Shown: piece after piece, positions 36,074 to 46,659 of the stretch | Layout of the letters: each line of letters starts with the position of its first letter | How positions within the stretch are numbered: position 1 is the stretch's first letter | Origin: Dichetophora obliterata | Lineage: Eukaryota; Arthropoda; Insecta; Diptera; Sciomyzidae | Length of the DNA stretch: 64,000 nt | NCBI GenBank assembly: GCA_963920525.1 | Contig: OY986439.1 | Location: forward strand, 214,943,000 to 215,006,999 | Direction: 5' to 3' | Program-made: the position numbers and the translations under genes | The notes under the pieces: generated by a model | Seen by the model: the letters and a program-made list of their open reading frames with translations, nothing else | The model's database searches: none | What the model was told of the DNA's origin: nothing

Positions 36074-37341
36074 GGGTGTTTTTTATAGAGTGATACAACT
36101 TTGAGTTGGCATCACTGCTTTATTTGACCACCCATTTAACAGCTGATAGTTGCTTTTTGTTTAGTTTGCTTTGACATTTCAGTATGGATCGACTACACCA
36201 GAGCAACGCGTGCAAATTGTGGAAATTTTTAATCAAAATATTGGTTCTGTTCGTCAAACTTATCGTGCACTTCGTCCATTTTATGGCGTACATAATCGTC
36301 CTTCAGAGCTGCTAATTCGAAAAACAATAGATCGTTTTCGGACCACATTTACTGTTACTGATAATGTGGATCCCGTGAGACGCCGAAAAGTGCGCACTGA
36401 AGAATCTGTAGCCGCTGTACAGGAAAGCATTGAAGATGATCCTAATCCATCAATTCGTCGCCGTTCTCAGCAACTGGAGTTGTGTCCTTCCATTTTATGG
36501 AAGATTTTACGAAAAGATCTTGGCTTAAAACGTTTCAAGATTCAACTTGTGCAGGAATTAAAGCCAAACGACCATCGTATACGCCGCCAATTCGGCGAAT
36601 GGGCTGAACCACAAATTGCTATTGATTTTGGATTTCCATGGAAAATTTTATTTTCTGATGAAGCCCATTTTTGGTTGAATGGGTACGTAAATAAACAGAA
36701 TTGTCGTATTTGGAGTGAGGAGAATCCACAGAAAATTACTGTTTGGTGCGCTTTATGGGCTGGTAGAGTCATTGGCCCATATGTCTTCAAAAACGATGAT
36801 GGTCAGAATGTTACTGTCAATGGTGAACGGTATAGGAACATGATTCGAAGTTTTTTCGTACCTTAATTAGCTGGCATTAATCTTGCTGATATGTGGTTCC
36901 AACAGGACGGAGCCACATGCCACACAGCGGGCGTTACAATTGATTTACTCAAGGAAACTTTTAATGAAAAAATAATTTCACGAAATGGCCCAATTAATTG
37001 GCCCCCAAGATCGTGTGATTTAACCCCATTGGATTATTTACTTTGGGGTTATGTAAAGTCACTTGTCTACGCCGATACACCAAAAACAATTGAACACCTG
37101 GAAATCAACATTCGAAGAGTTATCGGCGTGATACGGCCGCAAATGCTGCGAAAAGTTTGAGAAAATTGATGTTCCAGATTGCGCCTTGTACGCGGCAGCC
37201 GTGGCGGCCACATGGCCGAAATCATATTTAAGCATTAATGTCATAAAATTTTCTATCCAATAAAGTCCGTTTTATTGATATTAAAATATTTTACTATGTT
37301 TTATTATGATTTCAACTTGTATCACTCTATAAAAAACACCC
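36074..37341 (+). mobile_element. DD41D (rosa-type) mariner element
   Basis: A 1.27-kb element with perfect 25-bp terminal inverted repeats starting GGGTGTTTTTTATAGAGTGA. The left end is next to TA (36072-36073). At the right end the tip is followed by a 12-bp tandem repeat, ACACCCTTTAAA twice (37335-37358), so the expected TA duplication is not cleanly visible. It contains one transposase frame. The DD41D group (rosa) was described from tephritid flies. Confidence 0.9.
36171..37238 (+). pseudogene. Mariner DD41D transposase with three nonsense codons
   Basis: One uninterrupted reading frame of about 355 codons, the usual mariner length, broken only by in-frame stops: TAA at 36864-36866, TGA at 37158-37160 and TGA at 37167-37169. 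It has an N-terminal helix-turn-helix region (TPEQRVQIVEIFNQN, RPSELLIRKTIDRF). The first catalytic aspartate is in FSDEAHFW, the second in QQDGATCHTA and the third in LTPLDYLLWGY, with 41 residues between the second and third. The end, RGGHMAEIIFKH, is intact. No ATG begins the frame: it opens after a stop at 36162, with TTG at 36171, so the original start has probably mutated. No frameshifts, so it is a recent loss of function. Confidence 0.9.
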
Positions 37342-37380
37342 TTTAAAACACCCTTTAAAAACTATAAAAGTTAAGTCTTA

Positions 37381-37745
37381 AGGCATAGTACTCTGTTCAG
37401 TTTCATGTGAAATTCTACTCAAATCTCTATACAAAATATGACAGCTGCGAAACAAGCGTGAACATTTTCACAACATTTTCGTCAGAGCAGTACTCTGTTC
37501 CGCAGCGTGAAATTATCGCAACATGTTTCTGAGCAACATTTTTCACGACAATTTAATTGTGTTGCCTATTTATTTTGAAGTGAAAAGAGAGAGATCATAT
37601 GAAATCTCCCAACATATTCTCTGAATCTCTCTGAGAAACGTTGCCATGGGAATTCCTCGCTCAACAAACTTTAAGTCAGAAATTTCACGGAACAAATAAA
37701 TAGATGTAGCCAGCGAAATTCACGCAAACGAACAGAGTACTAGGC
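37381..37745. mobile_element. MITE with TTA target, GCCTAGTACTCTGTTC ends
   Basis: Inverted ends (A)GGCATAGTACTCTGTTC and GAACAGAGTACTAGGC flank about 365 bp of non-coding sequence. TTA precedes it (37378-37380) and follows it (37746-37748). A 3-bp TWA target is typical of PIF/Harbinger elements. Confidence 0.75.
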
Positions 37746-37748
37746 TTA

Positions 37749-37888
37749 CTGCATTAATCTGTATCACGAAGCAGCACACCAACGACAAGCAAGACACGAG
37801 AAGCAATAGAATTTCGTATAGAAAAAAGTATTGCTTCTCGTGTCTTGCTTGTCGTTGGTGTGCTGCTTCGTGATACAGATTAATGCAG
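37749..37888. mobile_element. Perfect hairpin MITE
   Basis: Two 60-bp arms that are exact reverse complements (start CTGCATTAATCTGTATCACG) around a loop of about 20 bp, flanked by TTA (37746-37748 and 37889-37891). The left TTA is shared with the preceding MITE. Diverged arms of the same family form the outer part of 3665-3972. The perfect symmetry implies recent insertion. Confidence 0.9.
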
Positions 37889-38238
37889 TTAATGTACAAT
37901 TCTATTTTTTTTTAATAATATTGGAAAGTAGGGAGTTTTGAAGCATGAGAAGTTGCGAAGCACGGCCATAGATGTCGCTTAGCAATGGTTTGATCGCTCT
38001 TATCTACTGTCTGCATTTTTTAGCTAATATCTAACTTTTGTACTAGCACTCGTCCCGATAGCACATTTTTTTTACCCCTCCAGACATTTTGTTTGAAAAT
38101 TTTTTTTTAACACTCGTGTTTGTGGCACTTTCATAAACATTTTCAAGCGAATCGGAAAGGTGAGTACAACCAAAACAATCAGTAATGATGATTCGGCTTT
38201 CGACGCTCAAAAGGCTTTATGCAAAAACATCCAATAGG

Positions 38239-38625
38239 GGTATTCTCTATGTATAGTATAATTGCATGAGAGCACGGTTTGTAACAATCCTATACTAAAA
38301 TTTCCAATAGATCGAGAGCGCCCTATTGTACAAGCGTAGAATAGTAAATCAATAGCTCAAATACTTCTATAATGAGTTGCACTTCACGCTCATTTTACCC
38401 TCTGTTTGGCTGCTTTTTCCTTCTCTTCTCTCTCATTACAATCACAGAGTTGCATTTCATAAACTATTCTTCATAGCATCGCCGTATGCATGGGTTCCAG
38501 TGTAGCAGACATAGGAAATATTGCACGGTTTTTTCACTTGTATTTTGTTGTTGCGGCGGTGCACGGATTGTATATTTCCTATTCTTGCACCGTGCAACGG
38601 GCATATCCTAGACATAGAGAATACC
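38239..38625. mobile_element. MITE with GGTATTCTCTATG ends
   Basis: Inverted ends GGTATTCTCTATGTATAG (38239) and CTAGACATAGAGAATACC (38625). The interior is non-coding, with CGGTG(C) and TTGCACGG(T) inverted bits near 38520-38600. No clear target duplication, so the superfamily is not assigned. Confidence 0.65.
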
Positions 38626-38639
38626 TTTAATGTGTTACC

Positions 38640-40150
38640 GAAGCGGTGGAAATTTTAAAATATCATGGTGAGAATATCATGTATCGTCTCGAATACCGTA
38701 CATTTCAGATCGTATCTTATACGGCATCTTATATTTTAATGTATATCGCTTAATATGATATTAAAAATATCAAATGGTATTGTGTATCATTTCGTATCGC
38801 ATTTCAACCAAAAAAGTTTACTACGACTGAAAAATTAAATGTTACTGAAAATTCTTTTAAGCCTCCATAATAAAGAAAAATTGTTAAAATTTTCTCAAGC
38901 TGTTCTCAATTTAAATTAAAAAAAAGTTGAAAAATTTTAACGAAAGTTTGAATTTTATAACTATTATAAATGCTCGTATATGACTAAAGTTTAATTCGAT
39001 TTTTTTCAGATTTCGATTTTTTGGTATACAATTACATTTTATAGTTTTTTTAATTCAATAAAAAAAATTTGTACTTCTTTGAAAGGAAAACTCTGTAACG
39101 TAAGGTATGTATCCTAACGTATCATATAATGGTTTGTATAAAAATAATTAAAAAAGATTTTTCAACGAAACCATTATGAATATATAGCAATATTATTTCA
39201 GATTATATTAAAAGAACATTCATAAAATACGAGTGCACACTTCGCAGATTTTTTTGTTGCTTTTTTTGTTTGCCCCATATCTTTGGACCATTCTTTTGGT
39301 CACTTTTACCTTTCACACCAAATACAGTGCCATTCAAGAATGCTATCCAAAAATCTAAACAGGACCAAAAAGTAAAAATTTTTCTTTGCTTTTCGTAGTT
39401 TTAAGCAATATGAAAGGTTTCGTGCACCTTTCGTGCACGTTTCGTGCACCACTATGGAAATGCCCATATATCCTTCAAAACTTACAATTCACAATGTTAT
39501 TTATGCTTTTAATTCATTTGCAATTCATCGGCTTTAAAACTCGCCACTTGTTAAAGAAGCTTACCAGATCAACGTATTTCATTTGTGGAAAGAAGATTTT
39601 AAATGCTCTCAATATCCAGATATCGGCTCCACATGATATGATTTAACTGGCGTCTTAGAAAATTCTATATTTTGCAGCTTTCTCAAGTTATTGTCAACAC
39701 TTTTAAGGGAAATTTAAAAAAAAAAATCATATTCTTGCTCACAGCAAAACATTTATTTATGTAACATTTCGACAGAATGTTGGCAGCCCTGCTGTGATGT
39801 GTATTAGATGTAACAAAAATACAGTCAAAACATGTGATAAACACATATTTGTTTCTTTTCAGAAATGCTGTAATACTATACTAAAATTCTCAAGTAAGGA
39901 TACAACAAGAACAACAACATCAACAGCAACATCAAAATAAAAAACACACATCAGAACTAATGAATGTGTCACGTTTCGTCAAAGCAAATAAAGTTTAATG
40001 AAAGGAATGTGAAGAAAAATCCATAAAGAAAAGCAGACAAATTTAAAAAAAATTTAAATGATAAAATGTTTTTTTTTTATTTTTAAATTAATTTTTTTTA
40101 ATAACTTTTATGAATAATGAAGTGCTTCTGTTAATAATATCACCAAAAAA
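38640..40150. other. Non-coding stretch
   Basis: AT-rich, with a small triple repeat of TTTCGTGCAC at 39418-39448 and GTATC-rich text at 38680-38810. No gene or element ends. Confidence 0.4.
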
Positions 40151-40159
40151 CAATAAAAA

Positions 40160-42300
40160 CAAGCAGGACTATGATCAAGACGTATCATTTGCAGCGCGTT
40201 GCTTCCGCGCGAGTCTTTTACTGACTGATTTGAAGATTTTCATCGAGCAACTTGTAAACAAATAAGTTTTAGTTGAAGCAGTAGACGAGCAGCAGCTAAA
40301 GAAACTATGTAGGTTAAGTCTAAATAAACAAAAACAATGGCAACAACAACAAAACAACAACAACAACAACGACAAAATCAAACACAACAGCAGCATACAC
40401 ATAACCTAAGCGTTGCATTGGAATTTTAGGAATTTTTGAATGAACTATTTTTGTGAATGGAGCAATAAAGAGACAAAAAAAATTTTTTTCAAAAATGTTT
40501 TCTTTCATAAGACGTAGATAAAAAAGAAATGACGTTAATACCTGCTTAAGTGATCAAATATCTAGAGTTTTTTTTTTGAAGCCACAGTGCAGCGCTAACG
40601 TTTATGACGTTTAGTATAGGAATTTAAAAAAAAAATTGCAATAAGACTCTTTAATATTTTTTATAAGGTATCTAATTTGTGCTAAGAATTAAAAAAAAAT
40701 TAAGTTTATTTGTGCTTAACTCATTAAAGCACAAAATTACACTTTGGATTTTTTTCATGTTGAAAAAATGTCCATCAAGTTTGAAGAATTGGTGAAGAAA
40801 AACGGAAGCTGTGAGCGTCTTAAAGAAAATGGCTAAGTAACGTTGAGAGATTGATGAATAAACTGTAGGTTTTTCTTTTTAGTCCAGCATAATTTTCAAT
40901 GCGTAGAAGCACTTTGAACTTATTACTATTTTCGAAAATTTAAAAAAAATCGAAAAAAATTTGTTATCGATTTTAGCGATTATTGCTGCTATCGGTTGAT
41001 TTTGTGCAACAGCTTAGCTGCGCCAAAAACATTCCGGATCGCCTAACATCTTCTATGGAAAAAGGCTATAAAATCGTTTCTTAAAGCAAGATCTCAATTT
41101 TATTAAATTTACTTTAAATGCAGTCGAATTTTTTTGTATAATTTAATTGCAATAAATGCTTCTTTTTACTGAGCCTATCAAAGGATTAAAGAATATCCAT
41201 TAAAAATTAAGGCAACGTTGCAGAACTTTTGATTGCGCTGGTCAGATAACAGGCGAAATTAATTTATGGCATTGTGCTTTGCATTTAGAACATTATATCA
41301 CAATAATAATAAGAGCGCTAAGAGGAAAAAAGACGAATAAACAAAATATTATCAAAATTATTATTCTTATACACCAAAAAAACTTGCAGCGTAAGAAAAA
41401 CAAAAACAAATTTGACGCTTGGCACGAACCAAACGCTGTTGGGCTGACTAACGTACTTGCTTATCCTGCGCACATATGCCGCGGCGTCTGCGCCGATTGA
41501 ACCTTTATTTATGCGAATTTTTTGTTGCAGTTGTTGTTGTTGTTGTGGTTGTGCTTGGGCTTGTGCTTGTTGTTGTTACTTCAATTCGCAACTGGGACAG
41601 GTGCAAAAAGCCGAACTGTATGCAGTTTCGGCACACATAATAATAATTGGGCAAAAACAACAAGAACAACAACTGTTTTCACATTTTATGCCATGAACAG
41701 CCAGCCAGCTAGCCGATCCTTTGTAGATCCTTCCAGCAAAGCGAACCTTTGAATCCTTTTCTTTTGATCTGATCGATAAAGCGTTTCATGTGTGTGCTTA
41801 TTATTATATTTTTTTTTTTCGTTGCTGTGCTGAATTTCTTAATTTCTGCTGTTGCCGCTATCACATCCTTTGACGTTGCAGTCCCCTCAGCCAGCAAGCA
41901 ATATCAGAACTTCAGGGTTAACTTTCGTTCTGTTGTTTATTTTTTTTTTGTATTTTAATTTTGTGCATTAGCTTTAAATGCATCGCGAAATTGTAGTATT
42001 TTACTCTGGCTTCGGCGCTGCAGGATTATTACCGAGTGCCGTATATCCTGATGATGATCCTCGCGGGTTCTTGCGCGTCTTACCATCACGCGATCATTGA
42101 CTTGTGGTGAGGTGCGTCTTATTTTCACCTTTGCAGCCGTTCTTTTTTCGTTTTTCGTTTGTCGCCGACAGAAGAAAGGTTTGATGCATTCGTTGATTGA
42201 TACGCTCGGTCTTAGTAAAAATACTTTTACGATGTCAAGAACAAAATTTACAAAACTAAGAGCCAATTTTTATATAACTTTTTTCCAAATCACAAGCTGA
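40160..42300. other. Island with CAA repeats and a possible untranslated exon
   Basis: CAA runs at 40340-40395 and GTTGTT runs at 41528-41580, and a GC-richer stretch at 41990-42220. On the minus strand that stretch opens a 103-codon frame (42266-41955) with basic, low-complexity protein and two donor-like sites (ATG/GTAAGA at about 42088, AAG/GTGAAA at about 42130). I recognise no protein. It could be host 5' leader or regulatory sequence. No transposon ends. Confidence 0.3.
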
Positions 42301-42601
42301 TTTAAGTCACAATGTTGCCATATTTTGCTGTTACGCTGAATTTTTAACAAAATTTAGTGATTCAGGTAAGATAACAGGTTCTAAGACATTGACTTGAGCC
42401 TGTTTTTGTAAAATATTAGTATGTTACCAAGTTAAGCAAATTGTGTTTCTTTCGTTTTAACTACAAAGAGTTTCTGGGTTGAAAAAACAATTTAAAAAAT
42501 AACACAAAGATTAAAAATTGTTAAATTTTTTAAAATTTTTTGCTTCGAAACATTAATTTTTTTTTATTATTAAAGTTTTTTCCTAAATGACCTTATTATT
42601 T

Positions 42602-42857
42602 ATTATGTTGACTTTATATGATTTAAATACAAATTCTAAATGTTTGATAGTTTAAATCATACTTGATTTTAAATACAAATTCTAGTTGTTTGATAGTTTA
42701 AAATAGTTTATTGAGCTTAAGGTCAAAGTTAGAACAATTAATTTTTTTTAAAAGATTTTAAACTATCAAACAACTAGAATTTGTATTTAAAATCAAGTAT
42801 GATTTAAACTATCAAACATTTGGAATTTGTATTTAAATCATATAAAGTCAACATAAT
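42602..42857. mobile_element. Foldback with 103-bp arms
   Basis: Arms 42602-42704 and 42755-42857 are near-perfect reverse complements around a 50-bp spacer. Each arm itself contains two direct copies of a TACAAATTCTA-GTTTGATAGTTTAAA unit. The ends read ATTATGTTGACTTTATATGA and its complement. It has the structure of a foldback MITE. No clear target duplication and no coding. Confidence 0.85.
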
Positions 42858-43092
42858 TCTTAACTATTTTAAGATCTTATGAGAACCAGAGCACGTTTAA
42901 GTAGAAAAATGTCACAAAAATTAGAATTTTTTAAATTTGTCACATACCCAAAACAAATAACTAATGATTATACAAGAATTTTTTGAGGTTTTTAGAGATT
43001 CAATTTCTATTTTTACCAAATGAAATTCATGATTTTACAGATCAATATCTGTTTTTACCAAATGAAATTCAACTTTTCAAACTTCAACTTAA

Positions 43093-43600
43093 CCCTTTCA
43101 GTGGATTTGCCCAATATATTGGACACGTCAGAAAGTAGTTTTTATATCCATTTTACAACGCTTTATTTTAAATCAAATCGTTTGGTTCTGTAAAAAAAAA
43201 GATAAAACAAAGTGATAAAAATAAATTTAAAGAGATAAAGAGAGAGTCAGTTGGATTTTCGATTTTGTGCAGAAGAAAAGCAACAACATTTTAAAAGATT
43301 TTTAAAGGAAAAAATCAAGCGGCCAAAAAACAAATTTATATTTTTTTATCTTTTTATGGCTTATTAGATAAGAAATTAAAAGGGTTTAAAAAAAAGATAT
43401 AAAGGGTTGAAAAACCTTCAAGGGACTAAAGAAAAGAAGATTTTGAGCCGAACAGGAGCAAGACAATTTTCTTGTACAAAACGTAAATAACGCAGGTAAA
43501 GATGAAAGGTATATTTTTTATATATATTTAGGACCTAAATGATAGGAATATTACCTCAAAAAATTATTTTGTTCTAAGTTAAGCCTGGCCATTGAAAGGG
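43093..43600. mobile_element. piggyBac-type MITE
   Basis: Inverted ends CCCTTTCAGTGG and CCATTGAAAGGG, flanked on both sides by TTAA (43089-43092 and 43601-43604), the piggyBac target. The 508-bp interior is AT-rich and has no transposase. Confidence 0.75.
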
Positions 43601-44300
43601 TTAAGAGTGTTTGGCATATGATTGCCATAAGTATTTGAGCTATTTTGGACAATATTCTAAAGATGTTTGGCACAAGTAAGATGCAAGTATTCCACGAATA
43701 TATTTATATTCAAGGCTATTTTTCCTTTGGAAAGCATCTTTCTTTTCTTAGTGCGGAAAATTGAAAAAGATTTTTCTGACATTCGGTTATCGATATTTTA
43801 GCACGATATTTTTATTTTGTATGTTGTACAACATCTTTGCAATGCCTGCCAATCCGACAAATAGTTAAGGAGTTTACTCGAAACACGCACAATAAATGCG
43901 AACAAACTTTTTCTCTTTGTTATATTGGTATATACAGTGTTGCGCAAAACAATAGCAACAAAATAAGTGCGCTGCAACAAAATCGTGTATCTTTTTTAAT
44001 ATTGGGGACACACAAAAATGATTATAGGAATCAAAGCATATATTCATACATCATATATAAAACAAATCAAATTCAAATTTGGTTTTGTTTTTTTAATAAA
44101 ATTTCAAATTAATGTGGCTACATTCAATTTGTTTGAGAGCAAAACAAAAGCAACAAAGCTTGAAAAATGTAAAAAGAGGAAGTTCCAAGAATTACCGGTA
44201 AAAAATCCGTTATTGTTAAGCACGTGTTGTTTGTAAGTCATAAAAATTTAAGTTTAGTTTTGTTTTTGCGCAAGTTGTGACATTGACTGTTCCATATGTA

Positions 44301-45376
44301 ATGGCACGTTTTAAATACTGTGAAGCTCTTAAATTGCAAATTATTTCCGAATATAAAAACGGATATTCACAAATAACTAACGTGAAACAGTTTGATATTA
44401 ATCAGTCAATAGTTTGCAGATTAATAAAGAAATATACCATCACAAAAGACGTAACAACGGTACATTAAAGAGGGCGGCCGCGGAAGACATCGCTGCTTGA
44501 TGACAGGAACATTTGTGGTGTGTTCAAACGAAATGCATTTGCCACATTCAAAGAGGTTGTTCGGACACTTGATTTAGATATCCATCACAGCACTGTTTGA
44601 TGACGAGCCGTTGAGAACGATTAAAGAAATTACAAACCGACAGAGAAACCGTTGCTTACAGCTAAGCATAAAAAACAAGGTGAGGTGTTACAATTTAAAC
44701 AATTCTGTCTGAAATTGTGACAACAAGTTGCAATATATTGTTTTTTAGACTCAGTCTTGCAAAAGAGCACCTAAATTGGACCGTTCAAAAATCGAACACC
44801 AATTTCTTAGCGATGAATCAAAGTTCAAGTTGATTAATTCAGATGGGATGTGCACGGTACGGCGCCACCCAGGTAAACGACTTGAAGCCCGAAACTGCAA
44901 AATAAATTTTAAGCACGAAGGCGGTGGCATTATGGTCTGCACTTGTTTTTCCTATAATGAAGTTGAACCATTTCAAAAAATCGATGGAATTATGGATCGA
45001 TTTGTATATAATGACATTTTAGAAAGCAAGATGCAACCACATTCAGAGTGGAATATGTCGCTTCAGTGAACGATTCAGCCCGACAACGACCCGAAGCACA
45101 CTTCAAAGCTCATCAAAGATTACATTAGAGGCAATGGGATTCAAGTCCTTGATTGGCCGGCACAGTCATAATGACTTGAATCCCATTGAAAATCTTTTTG
45201 GGATTTTGAAGGTAAAAGTTTCTGGTCAAAGGTTTTCCAATAAGACTGCACTGTATGAAGCCCTGAAAGTTAATTGGGAACATATACCTAATACCAACAT
45301 ATCTAATTTAATTGAGTCGATGTCGCTCAGATGTGCAGCGGTTATCAGGAATAATGAATCTTACACCAAATACTAA
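44301..45376 (+). pseudogene. Tc1/Minos-type transposase, broken, with apparent intron
   Basis: ATG 44301 opens MARFKYCEALKLQIISEY, the first helix-turn-helix, followed by the GRPRKTS hinge. After stops comes KPTEKPLLTAKHKKQ, then an apparent intron (44680-44748), then LAKEHLNW. The catalytic domain has the first aspartate in LSDESKFKL, the second in QPDNDPKHTS and the glutamate in LNPIENLFG, with 34 residues between the last two once a +1 frameshift near 45168 is allowed for (DD34E). It ends with a stop at 45374-45376. TAA 44466, TGA 45067 and at least three frameshifts inactivate it. Confidence 0.88.
44680..44748 (+). other. Apparent 69-bp spliceosomal intron in the transposase
   Basis: Protein similarity stops at AAACAAG and resumes after TTTTTTAG. 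The gap begins GTGAGG and ends in a polypyrimidine run plus AG, a textbook short intron. Its position, just after the KPLL..KHKK linker, is where I recall the roughly 60-bp Minos intron. Joining the flanks leaves the frame off by one, so a 1-bp loss next to the junction is also needed. Confidence 0.6.
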
Positions 45377-45602
45377 TTATGTTGCTTTTGTTTTGCTCTC
45401 AGACAAACTGAATGAAATCACATTAATTTTAAATTTAATAAAGAAAACAAAACCAAATTTGAATATAATTTGTTTTTAATATGATGTATGAATATATGCT
45501 TTGGTTCCTATAATCATTTTTCTGTCTACCTAATATTTAAAAAGATACACGATTTTGTACCAGCGTACTGATTTTGTTGCTATTGTTTTGCGCAACACTG
45601 TA

Positions 45603-46250
45603 TATTAGAAGTATAAATATGGTTAAGAGATAGTGCGCGCTTGATTAATTTATATTAGTTATGAATTAACTTATAATCTTTTATTTACATAATTAATAAT
45701 TAATCAAAGATATGTGCGATTTTATGATTTCCTTATAATGAATCTTAATGTCACTAGGAATTTAATTAGGATTTGATGAATGATGATGAATCATGAATTA
45801 TAGGTTCCATTCCTGTTTCTCCATTGCCCCTTAGATGCATGCGCTGCGAATTCAAATTATTAGAGTTTTGATAAAATCTCAAAAAAAAATTGTTATCTAT
45901 ATTTTTGTCCTACCAAAATTTGTCCACCTGCAAAATGAAACATTTTTTTTTAAATTATAAAAACATTTGTGTGGGATTTCCAACACAAAACTGCTTATTA
46001 GAGTAGTAATTGCTTGAGTAAGTCATACAGTAAACGCTGCAACTAACATAATTGTTTTTGGGTGTCAAATTATTACATCGACCAACACCAGTAAAGCGGC
46101 TAAAATTAATATATGCGATAATCGAAAATAATTACATGAATTATAGCTGCTCATCCCCTTAAGAGTTTAAAACGCATCAAACAAAAAAAAAAAAAACAAA
46201 AAAACAAAAAGAAATACGTCAAATTATAAGTCAAAAGCTTGCATCAAATG
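45603..46250. other. Non-coding stretch
   Basis: AT-rich sequence after the Minos-like element, ending in a poly-A tract at 46180-46210. No supported feature. Confidence 0.4.
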
Positions 46251-46263
46251 TCATTACAAGAAC

Positions 46264-46659
46264 ATGTTTCATATTAAAAACTTATATGGAGCATTCAAAA
46301 CATGCTCATCAATAAGCGCAGCAACAACAAAAATATGCTGCAGGCCCAACAAACGCAATGAATGCGTGCAGCAAAAAATCGCGCGACGTGCTTTGGAGCA
46401 GGTTGATGGCGATTATGCACAAGATTATGCTGCTGCTGCTGCTGCTGCTGATGATGACGATGCTTATGATGAGGATATTGATGATGATTATGGTGATGGC
46501 AATAATGATGATGGTAATGCTGATGTTGTTGATATTGTTGATGTTGATGTTGCGCAGCCTGCAGCGCTTAAAGTTGCTGAAAGTGCTGCTGCACCTGTTG
46601 TTGAAAAACAGGTGGACGTGTTGTCGTCGTTGCAAGACAGCGTTGCCACAGTAGGCTGA
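46264..46659 (+). CDS. Acidic low-complexity open frame (doubtful gene)
   Basis: A 131-codon frame from ATG 46264 to TGA 46657-46659. The first 45 residues are mixed and basic (NKRNECVQQKIARR). Then come seven alanines encoded by a GCT run and an Asp/Ala/Val-rich acidic middle (DDDDAYDEDIDDDYGDG) built on GAT/GCT/GTT codons. No domain, signal or membrane segment. Trinucleotide repeats keep frames open on both strands here (a 135-codon minus-strand frame overlaps), so the ORF may be a by-product of microsatellite. It lies in a GC-richer single-copy island. Confidence 0.25.
   Translation: MFHIKNLYGAFKTCSSISAATTKICCRPNKRNECVQQKIARRALEQVDGDYAQDYAAAAAAADDDDAYDEDIDDDYGDGNNDDGNADVVDIVDVDVAQPAALKVAESAAAPVVEKQVDVLSSLQDSVATVG

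Larger units (their letters stand above)
43935..45600 (+). mobile_element. Minos-like Tc1 element with long IR/DR ends
   Basis: A 1666-bp element flanked by TA (43933-43934 and 45601-45602), with inverted repeats of about 223 bp (43935-44158 and about 45377-45600). In each arm a 20-bp motif, GCAAAACAATAGCAACAAAA at the tip and GCAAAACAAAAGCAACAAAG at the inner end, forms direct repeats 195 bp apart. Long inverted repeats and an apparent short intron in the transposase recall Minos of Drosophila hydei. The gene inside is broken. Confidence 0.92.

Noticed and set aside
36542..36790. Minus-strand 82-codon frame inside the mariner
   Set aside because: It is the antisense shadow of the transposase frame.
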